Source: CAZLBC01 sp964557575 (lineage in GTDB: Bacteria; Planctomycetota; Phycisphaerae; SM23-33). From it: 64,000 nucleotides of DNA. The stretch is taken from NCBI GenBank assembly GCA_964557575.1, contig CAZLBC010000007.1, positions 1 through 64,000 on the forward strand, in the 5' to 3' direction. Positions within the stretch are counted from its first letter, which is position 1. The number at the start of each line of letters is the position of its first letter. The translations under genes were made by a program, and so were the position numbers. The notes under the pieces were generated by a model. It was not told the origin of the DNA and made no database searches. It saw only the letters and a program-made list of their open reading frames with translations. Below are positions 39,091 through 48,221 of this stretch, piece by piece.

Positions 39091-40551
39091 ATGAACCACC
39101 GCGACAACCATTACGAGAACAGGATGATCCGCAGGGTATTCCCGGCAGTGCTGCTCGCCGTGTGCGTGGCGCCGCGCGCGTTTCTGAAATCACAGAGTGC
39201 CCACGAAATATCAGAACGATACGTGGACATTATCAACGGCTATTCGATCATTCCCCCCGGCGACGGGATCAACATCAAGAAAGAGTCATCGGACCTTCTC
39301 GCCCACTGGGGGAAAAACTCGGAAAAGACCGGCAAGACAATCTGGTCTCTGAAGATAGCCACGAGGGACTATCGCGACAAAAAAACGCGGATCGGGGAAT
39401 ACACAAAGCAGATAACGGACTTCGTCTTAAGCAGTGGCGGTGAAGTAAGCGCCAGCAATGAGATTTCTATCGCCGGAAAACCGGCGTTCATGGTTGCAGG
39501 GACATTGACAACACGCTCAAAGAACATTCAATCCGGGCAGGAGGTCACCGCCGTCCTGCTCTTCCGGGAAGCCTGGATACTCGTCGACCCGGGAACGTTC
39601 CTGGTGATTACGCTTACCACGAGCAACTCGATGGATACCGCGGCACGAGAAAGGACATGGCACAGTACCATTGATTCCGTTGCCATCATCGATAACAGCA
39701 CGGCCCTGGCTGAACGGCAACGCTCGATGGCAACCGGCCGCGCATTTCTCTGGGGCGACAAGAACAAGAACGTTACTCCCGGCATGTCCATCGAAAGGAT
39801 ACGCGCCGCGCTTCCGTCAAAGCCGCGCTGGTTTTTCATATTCAACGGTGCAGAAAAGACAGGATGGATATGCAAGCACGGCGGATCCGCCCGGAGCGAA
39901 GGAAAGGCTGGTTATCGTGCAAGGATCTGGTCGATGCAGAAGGTCTTGAACGGACCCGACAAGGTAATCCGGATCTCCGCTTTCATCACGCCGGAATTCG
40001 ACCGGGAGAAGTGGCGGAAAACCATACAGATCGGCTCGGGGGAACAGTCCCGGCTGGTTGACGAAAACGGCATGCGCATAAAAGGGCTCATCGTTAGAAC
40101 GATAACGCAAAACCAGTTGAACAGAATCACGAGGAATAATCGTATCCCCAAGAAGATACAGGCTATTTATCTCCCGAAAATCGCCTCCCTGCTCCTGCCC
40201 AATCTCATCGGTGCATCCGGCGCCATTGCCGGCGAGTGGACGTTCGCTGAATATTCGGTTATCAAGAATGAGTTCTCGATGAGAACGCTGAAGATCGACA
40301 GGACCGAAAAGATTCGGCTCCACAGCGGTCAAAGCGCGGAAGCGGCGCGAATGATCGGCAGGGAGGGCACCGCATCACGTGCCACCGTCTACTGGGTAGA
40401 CGGGACGGGGCGCCTGCTGAAAACGCTGAATCCCGGCGGCGTGACCACGGAGTTGACAAGCGAGGACGCGGTAATGAAACAATTCCCCGCCGCCCCGGCG
40501 CTGATCGCCCGGATGAACACTATCTTCGACAAGATCGGCAGAGCCGACTGA
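39091..40551 (+). CDS. Exported protein of unknown function next to apbE
   Basis: 486 residues with an N-terminal signal or anchor segment (VFPAVLLAVCVAPRAF, ~15-30). The region ~35-215 (NGYSIIPPGDGINI, FREAWILVDPGTFLVITLTTS) resembles the lipoprotein-like domains that often begin with a short ~GYS-I-P- motif; the C-terminal half contains further beta-rich segments. I do not recognise the family. The 20-base gap after apbE suggests co-transcription. It converges with murA over a C-rich 44-base gap. Confidence 0.7.
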   Translation: MNHRDNHYENRMIRRVFPAVLLAVCVAPRAFLKSQSAHEISERYVDIINGYSIIPPGDGINIKKESSDLLAHWGKNSEKTGKTIWSLKIATRDYRDKKTRIGEYTKQITDFVLSSGGEVSASNEISIAGKPAFMVAGTLTTRSKNIQSGQEVTAVLLFREAWILVDPGTFLVITLTTSNSMDTAARERTWHSTIDSVAIIDNSTALAERQRSMATGRAFLWGDKNKNVTPGMSIERIRAALPSKPRWFFIFNGAEKTGWICKHGGSARSEGKAGYRARIWSMQKVLNGPDKVIRISAFITPEFDREKWRKTIQIGSGEQSRLVDENGMRIKGLIVRTITQNQLNRITRNNRIPKKIQAIYLPKIASLLLPNLIGASGAIAGEWTFAEYSVIKNEFSMRTLKIDRTEKIRLHSGQSAEAARMIGREGTASRATVYWVDGTGRLLKTLNPGGVTTELTSEDAVMKQFPAAPALIARMNTIFDKIGRAD

Positions 40552-40595
40552 AAAACAGCCGCTGCCCCCCTCCCCCCGCTGCACGCGATACTTCG

Positions 40596-41861
40596 CTACT
40601 CCGGTACCCGCTCTATCGCCGCGCCGACACCGTTGAGTTTTTCCTCGATGCGCTCATATCCCCGGTCGATATGATACAGCCTGCGCACCTCGGTGGTTCC
40701 CTCTGCCACGATCCCCGCAAGGATAAGGGCCGCCGATGCACGAAGATCGCTGGCCATCACGGGCGCGCCGATCAGATGTTCCACGCCGGTGATGACAGCC
40801 GTCTGCCCTTCCTTCCTGATATTCGCGCCCATGCGCAGCAGTTCCGGCACGTGCATGAAACGGTCCGGAAAAATCTTCTCGGTAACGGCGCTGTTGCCGT
40901 CCGCGAGGGCCAGCAGAACCATCAACTGCGCCTGCAGGTCCGTCGGAAAACCGGGATACGGCTGGGTCGTAACGTCTACCGGCAGGGGGCGCCCGGAAGA
41001 ACGTACCGTGATGCAATCCGGGCCGATCCGCAACGCCACTCCCGCCCTGGAAAGCTTGTCCAGCAGTGCCAGCATGTGGTCCGCTTCGCATCCGCGGATC
41101 GTCAGTTCCTCTCCCGCCAGAGCAGCGGCGAGGATGAAGGTGCCCGCCTCTATCCGGTCCGGAATAACCTTGTGGTCAACCGCGCGAAGCGAACGGACGC
41201 CCTCGATCGTTATCCGCGGCGTCCCGGCGCCGCTGACACGCCCCCCCATCTCGTTGATACACGCGGCAACATCCGCCACCTCCGGCTCGCAAGCGGCCGA
41301 TTCGATCACGGTGATGCCGTCGGCAAGGGCCGCAGCACACAGCACGTTAATCGTACCGAGTACGGTGGAACCGAACGGGCCGCCCATAAAAATCTTAGCG
41401 CCTTTCAGCCGGTCGGCCCTGACAATGATGTCCCCGTAATCGAGTGACACCTCGGCCCCGAGGGCCCGCAATCCGCGAATATGCAGATCGACGGGCCGTG
41501 CCCCGATGGCGCAGCCGCCGGGCATCGATACCCGGGCATACCCGCGCTTGGCCAGGAGCGGTCCCAGCACACAGATGCTGGCCCGCATCTTTCTCACCCG
41601 TTCGTACGGTGCGTGTGAGCGGGATTCATCGACCACCGCCCCTTCAACGGTGCCGTCCGCGTGCTGCTCAATCCGCATCCCCAGGTCCGACAGCAAGCCG
41701 ATCATCGAACGAATGTCCGCGAGATCAGGAACACCCGTGAACCGACAGGTACCCTCGGCCAGGAGGCCGGACGCGAGAAGCGGCAGCGCGGCGTTTTTCG
41801 CGCCGCTGACCTGTATCTGGCCGGAAAGCCTGCCGCCGCCCTGTATCACCAGTTTATCCAT
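40596..41861 (-). CDS. murA: UDP-N-acetylglucosamine 1-carboxyvinyltransferase
   Basis: 421 residues from ATG 41861, the conserved family start (MDKLVIQGGGRLSG); the frame extends to 41900. It transfers enolpyruvate to UDP-GlcNAc, the first committed step of peptidoglycan synthesis. SGAKNAALPLLA holds the conserved Lys-Asn, and PGGCAIGARPVDLH contains the catalytic cysteine (the fosfomycin target in family members that keep Cys). The gene shows that the organism makes peptidoglycan. It is divergent from rsmD. Confidence 0.96.
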   Translation of the reverse strand: MDKLVIQGGGRLSGQIQVSGAKNAALPLLASGLLAEGTCRFTGVPDLADIRSMIGLLSDLGMRIEQHADGTVEGAVVDESRSHAPYERVRKMRASICVLGPLLAKRGYARVSMPGGCAIGARPVDLHIRGLRALGAEVSLDYGDIIVRADRLKGAKIFMGGPFGSTVLGTINVLCAAALADGITVIESAACEPEVADVAACINEMGGRVSGAGTPRITIEGVRSLRAVDHKVIPDRIEAGTFILAAALAGEELTIRGCEADHMLALLDKLSRAGVALRIGPDCITVRSSGRPLPVDVTTQPYPGFPTDLQAQLMVLLALADGNSAVTEKIFPDRFMHVPELLRMGANIRKEGQTAVITGVEHLIGAPVMASDLRASAALILAGIVAEGTTEVRRLYHIDRGYERIEEKLNGVGAAIERVPE

Positions 41862-42026
41862 CGCGACAATAAGACTACCATCACCGCGGCCCGCATGCAA
41901 TGAAAAGCGGTTCAGTCTTCAGGGATGCCGCCGAACCACAATGCGTCGGGACAAAAAACCACTTGGTTGCGCCACGATCAAAAGATACAATCGACATGAT
42001 CGACAACCGGTTCAGGAGATCCCGTT

Positions 42027-42632
42027 ATCGCGAAAAAAAACAATCGCCCTACCCTGAGAATCGGATCGGGAACGCTGCGGGGACGCAGGATACTCTCTCC
42101 TCCCGGCGATCAAACAAGGCCGATAACGGGTTATGTCAAGAAGTCCCTGTTCGACACCATTCGCCCCCGGCTCGGTTCGGCCTGCATACTCGACTTGTAC
42201 TGCGGTACCGGGACCCTGGGAATAGAAGCGCTTTCCAACGGTGCCGATCATGTCTATTTCGCCGAACAACACCGGGGGACGCTGTCGCGGCTCAAGACCA
42301 ATATCGAAACGTGCCGCCTGTCCGACTCGTCGACAATATGGGCGGGCGACATCCTTACGACCCTGAGAAACCGGCTGCCGCACATGGAGAATCCCGCGAA
42401 CATTATTTTTCTCGATCCCCCGTTCGCCGCATCGGCCGGCTGGGATATAAAAGAGATGTCGCGCGCGGTGTTCGACCCGATTTCGAAGGTGGCGTCCCAC
42501 GATGCCCTTGCCGTACTCAGAATCCGCGCCGGGACAATCCCGCCCCGGCGGCTCGGCGACTTGCACCGGGAGGGCATCAGGGATTACAATGACATGGCGT
42601 TGATATTCTACCGCCGCGCGGATGCGCGATAG
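42027..42632 (+). CDS. rsmD: 16S rRNA (guanine(966)-N2)-methyltransferase RsmD, unusual start
   Basis: About 201 residues. LRIGSGTLRGRRI, RPITGYVKKSLFDTI, ILDLYCGTGTLGIEAL (SAM loop) and IIFLDPPFA (catalytic) are in one frame and match RsmD from its first strand. No ATG, GTG or TTG precedes them: the frame is closed by TGA at 41997. ATC at 42027 has AGGAG (42014-42018) at eight bases; CTG at 42054 would give the usual short family N-terminus; TTG 42195 would delete the SAM site. An A8 run (42033-42040) also allows a sequencing or real frameshift from ATG 41996. RsmD methylates G966 of 16S rRNA. Confidence 0.82.
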   Translation: MAKKNNRPTLRIGSGTLRGRRILSPPGDQTRPITGYVKKSLFDTIRPRLGSACILDLYCGTGTLGIEALSNGADHVYFAEQHRGTLSRLKTNIETCRLSDSSTIWAGDILTTLRNRLPHMENPANIIFLDPPFAASAGWDIKEMSRAVFDPISKVASHDALAVLRIRAGTIPPRRLGDLHREGIRDYNDMALIFYRRADAR

Positions 42633-42645
42633 TCTCGGAGACACA

Positions 42646-43551
42646 ATGGCCAAAGACCCGTACCTCTATTTCCAGCCCAACCGGATAGCAAAGCTCAAAA
42701 GCCTCGATATCGACGTTCGACGGGCGGTCGAGGGATTCATCACCGGTCTTCACAAGAGCCCGCACAAGGGCTTCTCCGTGGAATTCAGCGAGCACCGGGA
42801 ATACAGCCCCGGCGACGACCTCCGCCATATGGACTGGATAGCGTACGGGCGCACCGACCGGTACTATATAAAGCAATACGAACAGGAGACGAATCTTCGC
42901 TGTTACATACTGCTGGATATCAGCGGGTCGATGGGATACAAGTACAATGGAGACATCACCAAGTTTGAATACGGCTGCTTCCTCTCGGCCTGCCTGAGCT
43001 ACCTCATGTGCCGGCAGCAGGACGCCGTCGGCATGATCGCGTTCGACGAGGACGTTCGATTTCACCTCCCCCCGGCCTCGAGTCCGGCGCACCTGAACCA
43101 CATATTCAGGAACCTGGAAACACTCACGGCGGGGAGAAAAACATCCATGGGCCGGACCTTCCACCGGCTCGCCGCAACCATCGCGAAGCGGGGACTGGTG
43201 ATCATCATTTCCGATCTCTACGATGACACCGACGAGATGCTGAAGGGCCTTCAGCATTTTGTCTTCAAAAAACACCAGATCATCCTGTTACATCTCTTTG
43301 ATTCGGCCGAGACGAATCTTCCTTTTGCCAGAATCATGCGGTTTGTCGACATGGAAACCGGCGAAAAAATTCAGATCGACGCCCAGGCGATCAAAGAATC
43401 CTACAACCGCGAGATAGCCGACTTCATCGATCGCTGCCGCAAGGAATGCAGCGACCGAAACATAGAATATACCGACGTGACCACGGACACCCCCTATGAA
43501 AGAATGCTCCTGGAGTATCTTGCAAAGCGCAGGGCTTTTCTCAGGCGATGA
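42646..43551 (+). CDS. DUF58 (von Willebrand A-like) protein
   Basis: 301 residues from ATG 42646, eight bases after GGAG. The DUF58 signature is clear: FSVEFSEHREYSPGDDLRHMDW, given by its core EYSPGDDLRHMDW, then LDISGSMGYK, a MIDAS-type DxSxS metal site, and later GRTFHRLAATIAKRGLVIII. DUF58 proteins act with MoxR ATPases and BatA-type membrane proteins in cell-envelope processes that are poorly defined. The BatA-like gene follows immediately. No MoxR gene is visible upstream; rsmD takes that place. Confidence 0.92.
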   Translation: MAKDPYLYFQPNRIAKLKSLDIDVRRAVEGFITGLHKSPHKGFSVEFSEHREYSPGDDLRHMDWIAYGRTDRYYIKQYEQETNLRCYILLDISGSMGYKYNGDITKFEYGCFLSACLSYLMCRQQDAVGMIAFDEDVRFHLPPASSPAHLNHIFRNLETLTAGRKTSMGRTFHRLAATIAKRGLVIIISDLYDDTDEMLKGLQHFVFKKHQIILLHLFDSAETNLPFARIMRFVDMETGEKIQIDAQAIKESYNREIADFIDRCRKECSDRNIEYTDVTTDTPYERMLLEYLAKRRAFLRR

Positions 43552-43616
43552 GTACTCCGTGCCCTGTTGCCTGACGGCGCGGACTCGTGACACGGGACCT
43601 GAAGGAACCTGAAATC

Positions 43617-45830
43617 ATGCCGCCGGCATTTTCCCTTTTCGGTTTTGATTTCCAGACGCCGTCGCTGCTCTTCGGCATGCTGGCGGCCCTGATCCCCATC
43701 GTACTTCATTTCATCGCCCGTATCCGCGCCCGGGTGGTCGAATTTCCCACACTCAGGTTCCTCCGCCTCAGCATAGAAAAAACCGCCCGGCGGCGGAAAA
43801 TACAAAACCTGCTGCTCCTGGTGCTGCGATGCCTGCTGATGGCCATATTCGCCGTAGCGGTATCCGAACCGATAAGCCGGGCGGCAAATCCCGGCGGAGA
43901 CGGCGATCGCGCGGCAGTCATCATCATCGACAACAGTTTTTCCATGTCATCCAGCGCCGCCGGACGAACCAGCTTCGACCGCGCCAGGGCTTCGGCGTCC
44001 GAGCTGCTGTACGGTGAGGATAAACCGCAACTGGCTTCCGTAATGACGACCGCCGGCACCGGGGACGTGCCGCCGTTGAGCAGACAACTGGGCGCGGCGA
44101 GGCGGGAACTCGAAAAAGCGACTATCGGATTCGGCGCCTCCCGGCTCGACGCGCGCATCGCAACCGCTGCGGAGATGCTGAAAAAGCACGGCTCTATGAG
44201 GAAATCGATCTACCTGTTTACCGATCTGCAGGAAAACGATATCGGACCGTTTTTCGAAGCGGTCACACAGGTCAAAGACGCGGGCATTACGATATATACG
44301 ATCCGCTCCGCGGCGGAAAAAAAGGGTAATGTCTCTGTAAAAGAACTCAGGATACAGGGCAGGAATATCGTCGATTCAGCGATCACCTTTTCCGCGATTA
44401 TCTCGAATTCATCCGGGGAAATACGCGACGTCGAGGTCATGTTCAGACCCGACGCGAACACCGCCGTGACAAAAACGGCGATGGTCAATCTTGCCGCGCG
44501 GGGACAGGACGGCCACACGGCCGAATTGCGTTTCACGCATACATACGATAGCCCGGGGCACGTGGCCGGACAGGTTCAATTGAATATCGAAGACGACATC
44601 GGCGCCGATAACATCCGCCGGTTCACCCTGGAGATATTTCCCCGCTGCCGGGCGCTGGTCATCGGCGGTCCCGATTCAAAGACCGGGGGCTGGTGGTTTG
44701 CCCCGGCGGGCATGCTGCGCATGCAGCTCGACTGGCGATCGGCCGACGGTTCCCGCGCCGCAGCCTGGCCGATCGAGAGTTCGTATATCAACCACGACGA
44801 ATTCACGCCGGCACAGCTCGAGGAAACGGACGCCGCCTTTTTCTGCGAAGTGCCCTCCATCGACAGCGACGAGGCGAAGGCCCTGGCTTCGTTCGTCGGA
44901 AACGGCGGAACGGCCGTCATGTTTCTCGGTCCGGGTATCGATACCGAATCGTACAAGAAGCTCCTGTTCATCGATGGAAAGCCGTTTCTTCCGGCCGACA
45001 TCGGAACGCCGGTGGGCGAAATAGCCCCCGATTCTCCCGCCGTGCCGGTCGCCGGGGTGAAGATTGACCACCCGTGCTTCAAGGGACTCTTCGATGAGCC
45101 CGAAGAGTACCTGCAGGATCCGATACTGATCAGGCGGCGGTTCCCGTTGCAGCCCGCCCCCGGCGCGGAAGTCCTCCTGACGCTGGAAGGAGGACATCCC
45201 CTTCTCGTGGCCAACGAATTCGGCACGGGAACCATCATTCTGTGCGGTACGCCAGACTCCCTGCGGTGGAGTACCAATCTACCGACGCACGGTATCTTCG
45301 TGCCCTTCATCATCCGTGCCGCTCTTCTGCGGCAGCGCACCATTTCAACCGTCGGCGGCATAACCGCCGGCCAGCCGGCCACGATACGTCTCGGTGCGGA
45401 AGATGAATTCGGCATACCCCGCACACTGCTGATCGCCCCGCCCGACACGGAAAAAACGCAGGAGATAGAGACGGGGGGAAAGAGAACCATCAAGTACGAT
45501 CGGACCGGAACACCGGGGATCTATCGCTGGAAAGACATTCAGGCCCGGCAACAGGGTATGTTCGCCGTGAACGTCTACGGCCCGGAAGGCGAGAACAATC
45601 GGCTTTCGACCGAGCAAACGAGGAAGGGCCTTGCCGCACGCGCCGTTGAACACACCTTCGTGGGCAACGATGTCCGGGAGGCTGCGGGTGCCGCCAGGGC
45701 CGCCTCGGCGGGACAGAACTGGTGGGACCTCGTCCTCCTGGTCGTCATCCTGGTCCTCATCTTCGAGAGCCTCGTATCCAATCGCACCGAAGAGGAAGCG
45801 CCGGCGGCGCCCACGCCGGCGGAAGCGTGA
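43617..45830 (+). CDS. BatA-type membrane protein with vWA and amidotransferase-like domains
   Basis: 737 residues from ATG 43617. Two N-terminal helices (~10-30 and ~58-80) carry the BatA/aerotolerance N-domain (SLLFGMLAALIPIVLHFIAR, FPTLRFLRLS). A vWA domain (~95-280) has VIIIDNSFSMSSS as its metal site. A class-I glutamine-amidotransferase-like fold (~340-590, starting RALVIGGPDSKTGG) follows, and a final helix (~705-722) anchors the C-terminus. It pairs with the DUF58 gene 65 bases upstream. The family is common in Planctomycetota and Bacteroidota; the molecular role is unknown. Confidence 0.88.
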   Translation: MPPAFSLFGFDFQTPSLLFGMLAALIPIVLHFIARIRARVVEFPTLRFLRLSIEKTARRRKIQNLLLLVLRCLLMAIFAVAVSEPISRAANPGGDGDRAAVIIIDNSFSMSSSAAGRTSFDRARASASELLYGEDKPQLASVMTTAGTGDVPPLSRQLGAARRELEKATIGFGASRLDARIATAAEMLKKHGSMRKSIYLFTDLQENDIGPFFEAVTQVKDAGITIYTIRSAAEKKGNVSVKELRIQGRNIVDSAITFSAIISNSSGEIRDVEVMFRPDANTAVTKTAMVNLAARGQDGHTAELRFTHTYDSPGHVAGQVQLNIEDDIGADNIRRFTLEIFPRCRALVIGGPDSKTGGWWFAPAGMLRMQLDWRSADGSRAAAWPIESSYINHDEFTPAQLEETDAAFFCEVPSIDSDEAKALASFVGNGGTAVMFLGPGIDTESYKKLLFIDGKPFLPADIGTPVGEIAPDSPAVPVAGVKIDHPCFKGLFDEPEEYLQDPILIRRRFPLQPAPGAEVLLTLEGGHPLLVANEFGTGTIILCGTPDSLRWSTNLPTHGIFVPFIIRAALLRQRTISTVGGITAGQPATIRLGAEDEFGIPRTLLIAPPDTEKTQEIETGGKRTIKYDRTGTPGIYRWKDIQARQQGMFAVNVYGPEGENNRLSTEQTRKGLAARAVEHTFVGNDVREAAGAARAASAGQNWWDLVLLVVILVLIFESLVSNRTEEEAPAAPTPAEA

Positions 45831-45900
45831 CGAACTCCAGGAAGGCGAACGGGGCCCCAAGGCGGTCGCGGTCAGAAAGATAGAATAGAACCCGGACCTT

Positions 45901-46647
45901 TCAATCATCCGTGCCCGCGCCGCTTTTTTTGATCCGCGGGAGATACGCCTTCCGGTAATGGCCGCGGCGGAGATTGTACTTCAGTATGCACCAGAGGGCC
46001 CTGAGGCCGTCTTTCCAGCCGATCTTTTTTCCCTCGTCATACCCCCGCCCCTCGTAACTGATCCCGACCTCGTACAATCGAACCTTCATCGCGGCGAGTT
46101 TCGCGGTGACCTCCGGTTCAACACCGAATCGATTCTCCTCGATGTCGATTGCCCGAATGATCTCTCTCCTGAAAACCTTGTAGCACGTCTCCATATCGGT
46201 AAGGTAGAGATCGCTGAACCAGTTTGAACTGGCCGTCAGCAGACGGTTACCCTGCGCATGCCAGTAACGCAGGACCCGGTGGCATTCGCCGCCGGCGAAG
46301 CGCGATCCGTAGACGACGTCGGCCTTTCCCTCCGCAATCGGCGCGATAAGCCGGTGGTACTCGTTGGGATCGTATTCGAGGTCCGCATCCTGGAAAATGA
46401 CGATGTCCCCTGCCGCCTCGGCTATGCCCCGGCGGAGCGCCGCCCCCTTCCCCCGGTTACGTTCCTGGAGAATAACCCGCACATCATTCATTTGTTCTAT
46501 CGCGGGATACTTCTCGCGCGTGCCGTCGGTGGAACAGTCGTCGACTATGATCACTTCCTTTTCGAGGTCGACGGACAACACGGTCGAGAGAATGGTGTCG
46601 ATCGTGTCGACCTCGTTGTAAATCGGCATGATGACTGACAGTTTCAT
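45901..46647 (-). CDS. Family 2 glycosyltransferase (dolichyl-phosphate mannosyltransferase-like)
   Basis: 248 residues of a GT-A fold without C-terminal membrane helices. LSVIMPIYNEVDTIDTIL starts the domain, VIIVDDCSTDGT binds the nucleotide sugar, FQDADLEYDP is the DxD metal site and VVYGSRFAGG follows. RGYDEGKKIGWKDGLRAL near 205 is typical of bacterial polyprenyl-phosphate mannosyl or glucosyl transferases. It likely charges a lipid carrier used in cell-surface glycans, and could use GDP-mannose made by the ManC encoded at 60774 (inference). No clear ribosome site is seen. Confidence 0.9.
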   Translation of the reverse strand: MKLSVIMPIYNEVDTIDTILSTVLSVDLEKEVIIVDDCSTDGTREKYPAIEQMNDVRVILQERNRGKGAALRRGIAEAAGDIVIFQDADLEYDPNEYHRLIAPIAEGKADVVYGSRFAGGECHRVLRYWHAQGNRLLTASSNWFSDLYLTDMETCYKVFRREIIRAIDIEENRFGVEPEVTAKLAAMKVRLYEVGISYEGRGYDEGKKIGWKDGLRALWCILKYNLRRGHYRKAYLPRIKKSGAGTDD

Positions 46648-46767
46648 AGGCCCACGAGTCTATTGCAAAGCATGAACCAGTCAACAGGAAATGCGCCGGG
46701 AAACGCCACAAAACGTGCCCGCGGTTCCCGCTGAAAACAGGCGATACGGCGAGTGCGAACGCAATTA

Positions 46768-46927
46768 GGGCCTGCTGAACAATTCAGCCGTCGGCGAGAA
46801 AGAGGCACGTTTTTAGCACATCGAGGAAGTCGAAGCAGGCGATTCTTTATGAATCGTCGATGGGGACTGGCGATGAGTTGCGGAAAAATGTCCTTTCGCA
46901 GACAGGATCGAATTGTTCAGCAGCCCG
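46768..46927 (+). mobile_element. MITE-like inverted-repeat element, copy 2
   Basis: A 160-bp unit starting GGGCCTGCTGAACAA and ending TTGTTCAGCAGCCCG, flanked by TA at 46766-46767 and 46928-46929. It is about 90% identical by eye to copy 1 (4623-4783), inverted, with one base of length difference near the right end. It occupies the 414-base gap 46648-47061; the left part of that gap (46648-46767) shows nothing I can name. Its right end lies 20 bases before the candidate ilvC -35 boxes. Confidence 0.8.
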
Positions 46928-46947
46928 TAATTAATCCCGATTGACTC

Positions 46948-46976
46948 TTGACTCCGCGGGGCGTGTCAGATACATG
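46948..46976 (+). promoter_or_regulatory. Candidate promoter and leader of ilvC
   Basis: TTGACT occurs at 46941-46946 and again at 46948-46953. The second is 17 bases before TACATG (46971-46976), a weak -10. The ~80-base leader that would follow can form a GCCGGA/TCCGGC hairpin but has no leucine- or valine-rich leader peptide, so attenuation of the usual type is not supported. Confidence 0.3.
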
Positions 46977-47061
46977 CTTTACAGGCATCGGTACGTTTAT
47001 CTATATGCCGGACGGGCACGCCTCCGGCGGAAACACGAATAGCACTGCAAAGGAGATGATG

Positions 47062-48078
47062 ATGTCGGAACTGAAAATATACTACGACAAGGACGGATCC
47101 CTCGATAGCCTCGACGGCAAGACGGTTGCCGTATTCGGATATGGAAGCCAGGGCCACGCCCATGCGCTGAACCTCAAGGAAAGCGGGGTCAGTGTCATCG
47201 TTGCCGAACTCGAAGGAACGGCAAATCATGCCGCGGCGGTCGATGCCGGTTTCGCCCCCGTATCCGCTGCCGAAGCCGCGCAGAAGGGCGATCTCCTGAT
47301 CATTACTCTGCCCGATGAAATCCAGCCGAAGGTATACCGGGACGCAATCGAGCCCAATCTCGATCCGGGTAAAACACTCGGTTTCTGTCACGGGTTCAAC
47401 ATTCGCTTCGGCCAGATTGCGCCTCCCGACGGGGTGGACGTAATCATGATCGCCCCGAAGGGGCCCGGTCACACGGTCCGGAGTTGCTTCCAGGAAGGCA
47501 GCGGCGTTCCCTGTCTCGTCGCGGTGGAAAAGGATCATTCCGGCACCGCGAAAGATGTCGCTCTGGCATGGGGTATCGGCATCGGCGGGGGACGCGCCGG
47601 GATCATCGAAACCACCTTCTCGGAGGAGACGGAAACCGACCTGTTCGGTGAACAGACGGTGCTTTGCGGCGGCCTGACCAGCCTTGTCAAGGCGGGTTTC
47701 GAAGTACTGACCGAGGCCGGTTACCAGCCTGAAATTGCTTATTTCGAAGTCCTGCACGAGCTTTTGCTGATCATCAAGCTTATGGCCGAGGGCGGACTCA
47801 GCTATATGCGCTACAGCATATCCAACACCGCCGAATGGGGCGACTTAAGTGTCGGGCCGCATATTGTCGATACACAGGTAAAGGAAAACATGAAGAAGGC
47901 CCTTGCGGCTATCGTCGACGGCAGTTTCGCGCAGAACTGGATCGCGGAATGTGCCAACGGAAAGCCCAACTTCAAGCAGCTTTACGAGGCGGACAAAAAC
48001 CACCAGGTTGAAGTCGTCGGTCGAAAACTCAGGGAAATGTTTTCCTGGATGGAGGCCAAGGAAGCCCCCGAGGAATGA
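47062..48078 (+). CDS. ilvC: Ketol-acid reductoisomerase
   Basis: 338 residues, class I length. It converts 2-acetolactate to dihydroxyisovalerate (and the isoleucine equivalent) with NADPH and Mg. FGYGSQGHAHALNLKESG is the nucleotide-binding loop, APKGPGHTVRSCFQEGSG and ISNTAEWGD belong to the catalytic domain. Three in-frame ATGs (47056, 47059, 47062) follow AGGAG at 47051-47055; 47062 has the best spacing. The other branched-chain genes are not nearby. MITE copy 2 ends 134 bases upstream. Confidence 0.96.
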   Translation: MSELKIYYDKDGSLDSLDGKTVAVFGYGSQGHAHALNLKESGVSVIVAELEGTANHAAAVDAGFAPVSAAEAAQKGDLLIITLPDEIQPKVYRDAIEPNLDPGKTLGFCHGFNIRFGQIAPPDGVDVIMIAPKGPGHTVRSCFQEGSGVPCLVAVEKDHSGTAKDVALAWGIGIGGGRAGIIETTFSEETETDLFGEQTVLCGGLTSLVKAGFEVLTEAGYQPEIAYFEVLHELLLIIKLMAEGGLSYMRYSISNTAEWGDLSVGPHIVDTQVKENMKKALAAIVDGSFAQNWIAECANGKPNFKQLYEADKNHQVEVVGRKLREMFSWMEAKEAPEE

Positions 48079-48186
48079 GGCAGTCCGTTGCAGCCGAAAA
48101 CGTCGAGATCGCATGGTCTCCGGGTGATACTCGGCCCGGAATCACGTAGTGCATATTCTTGACTTTTCCATGCCGTTTGGTAAGCT

Positions 48187-48215
48187 TAGACAGCATCAAG
48201 GAATAGTGATATAAT
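48187..48215 (+). promoter_or_regulatory. Strong extended -10 promoter of the coiled-coil operon
   Basis: TAGACA (48187-48192, five of six) and a perfect TATAAT (48210-48215) are 17 bases apart, and TG at 48207-48208 makes an extended -10. The predicted start is near 48222. It lies in the 353-base gap 48079-48431; the part before it (48079-48186) holds only a weak CCGGG/CCCGG hairpin after ilvC. Confidence 0.75.
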
Positions 48216-48221
48216 CATGGT

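Noticed and set aside
41900..42592. A 230-codon open frame overlapping rsmD
   Set aside because: The RsmD motifs are in another frame; this one is Arg/Pro-rich shadow sequence, although its first ~15 codons would matter if the A8 run hides a frameshift.
46753..46944. Similar small frames in both MITE copies (also 4604-4846)
   Set aside because: Their likeness follows from DNA identity of the elements; the frames diverge after a one-base indel and there is no ribosome site.
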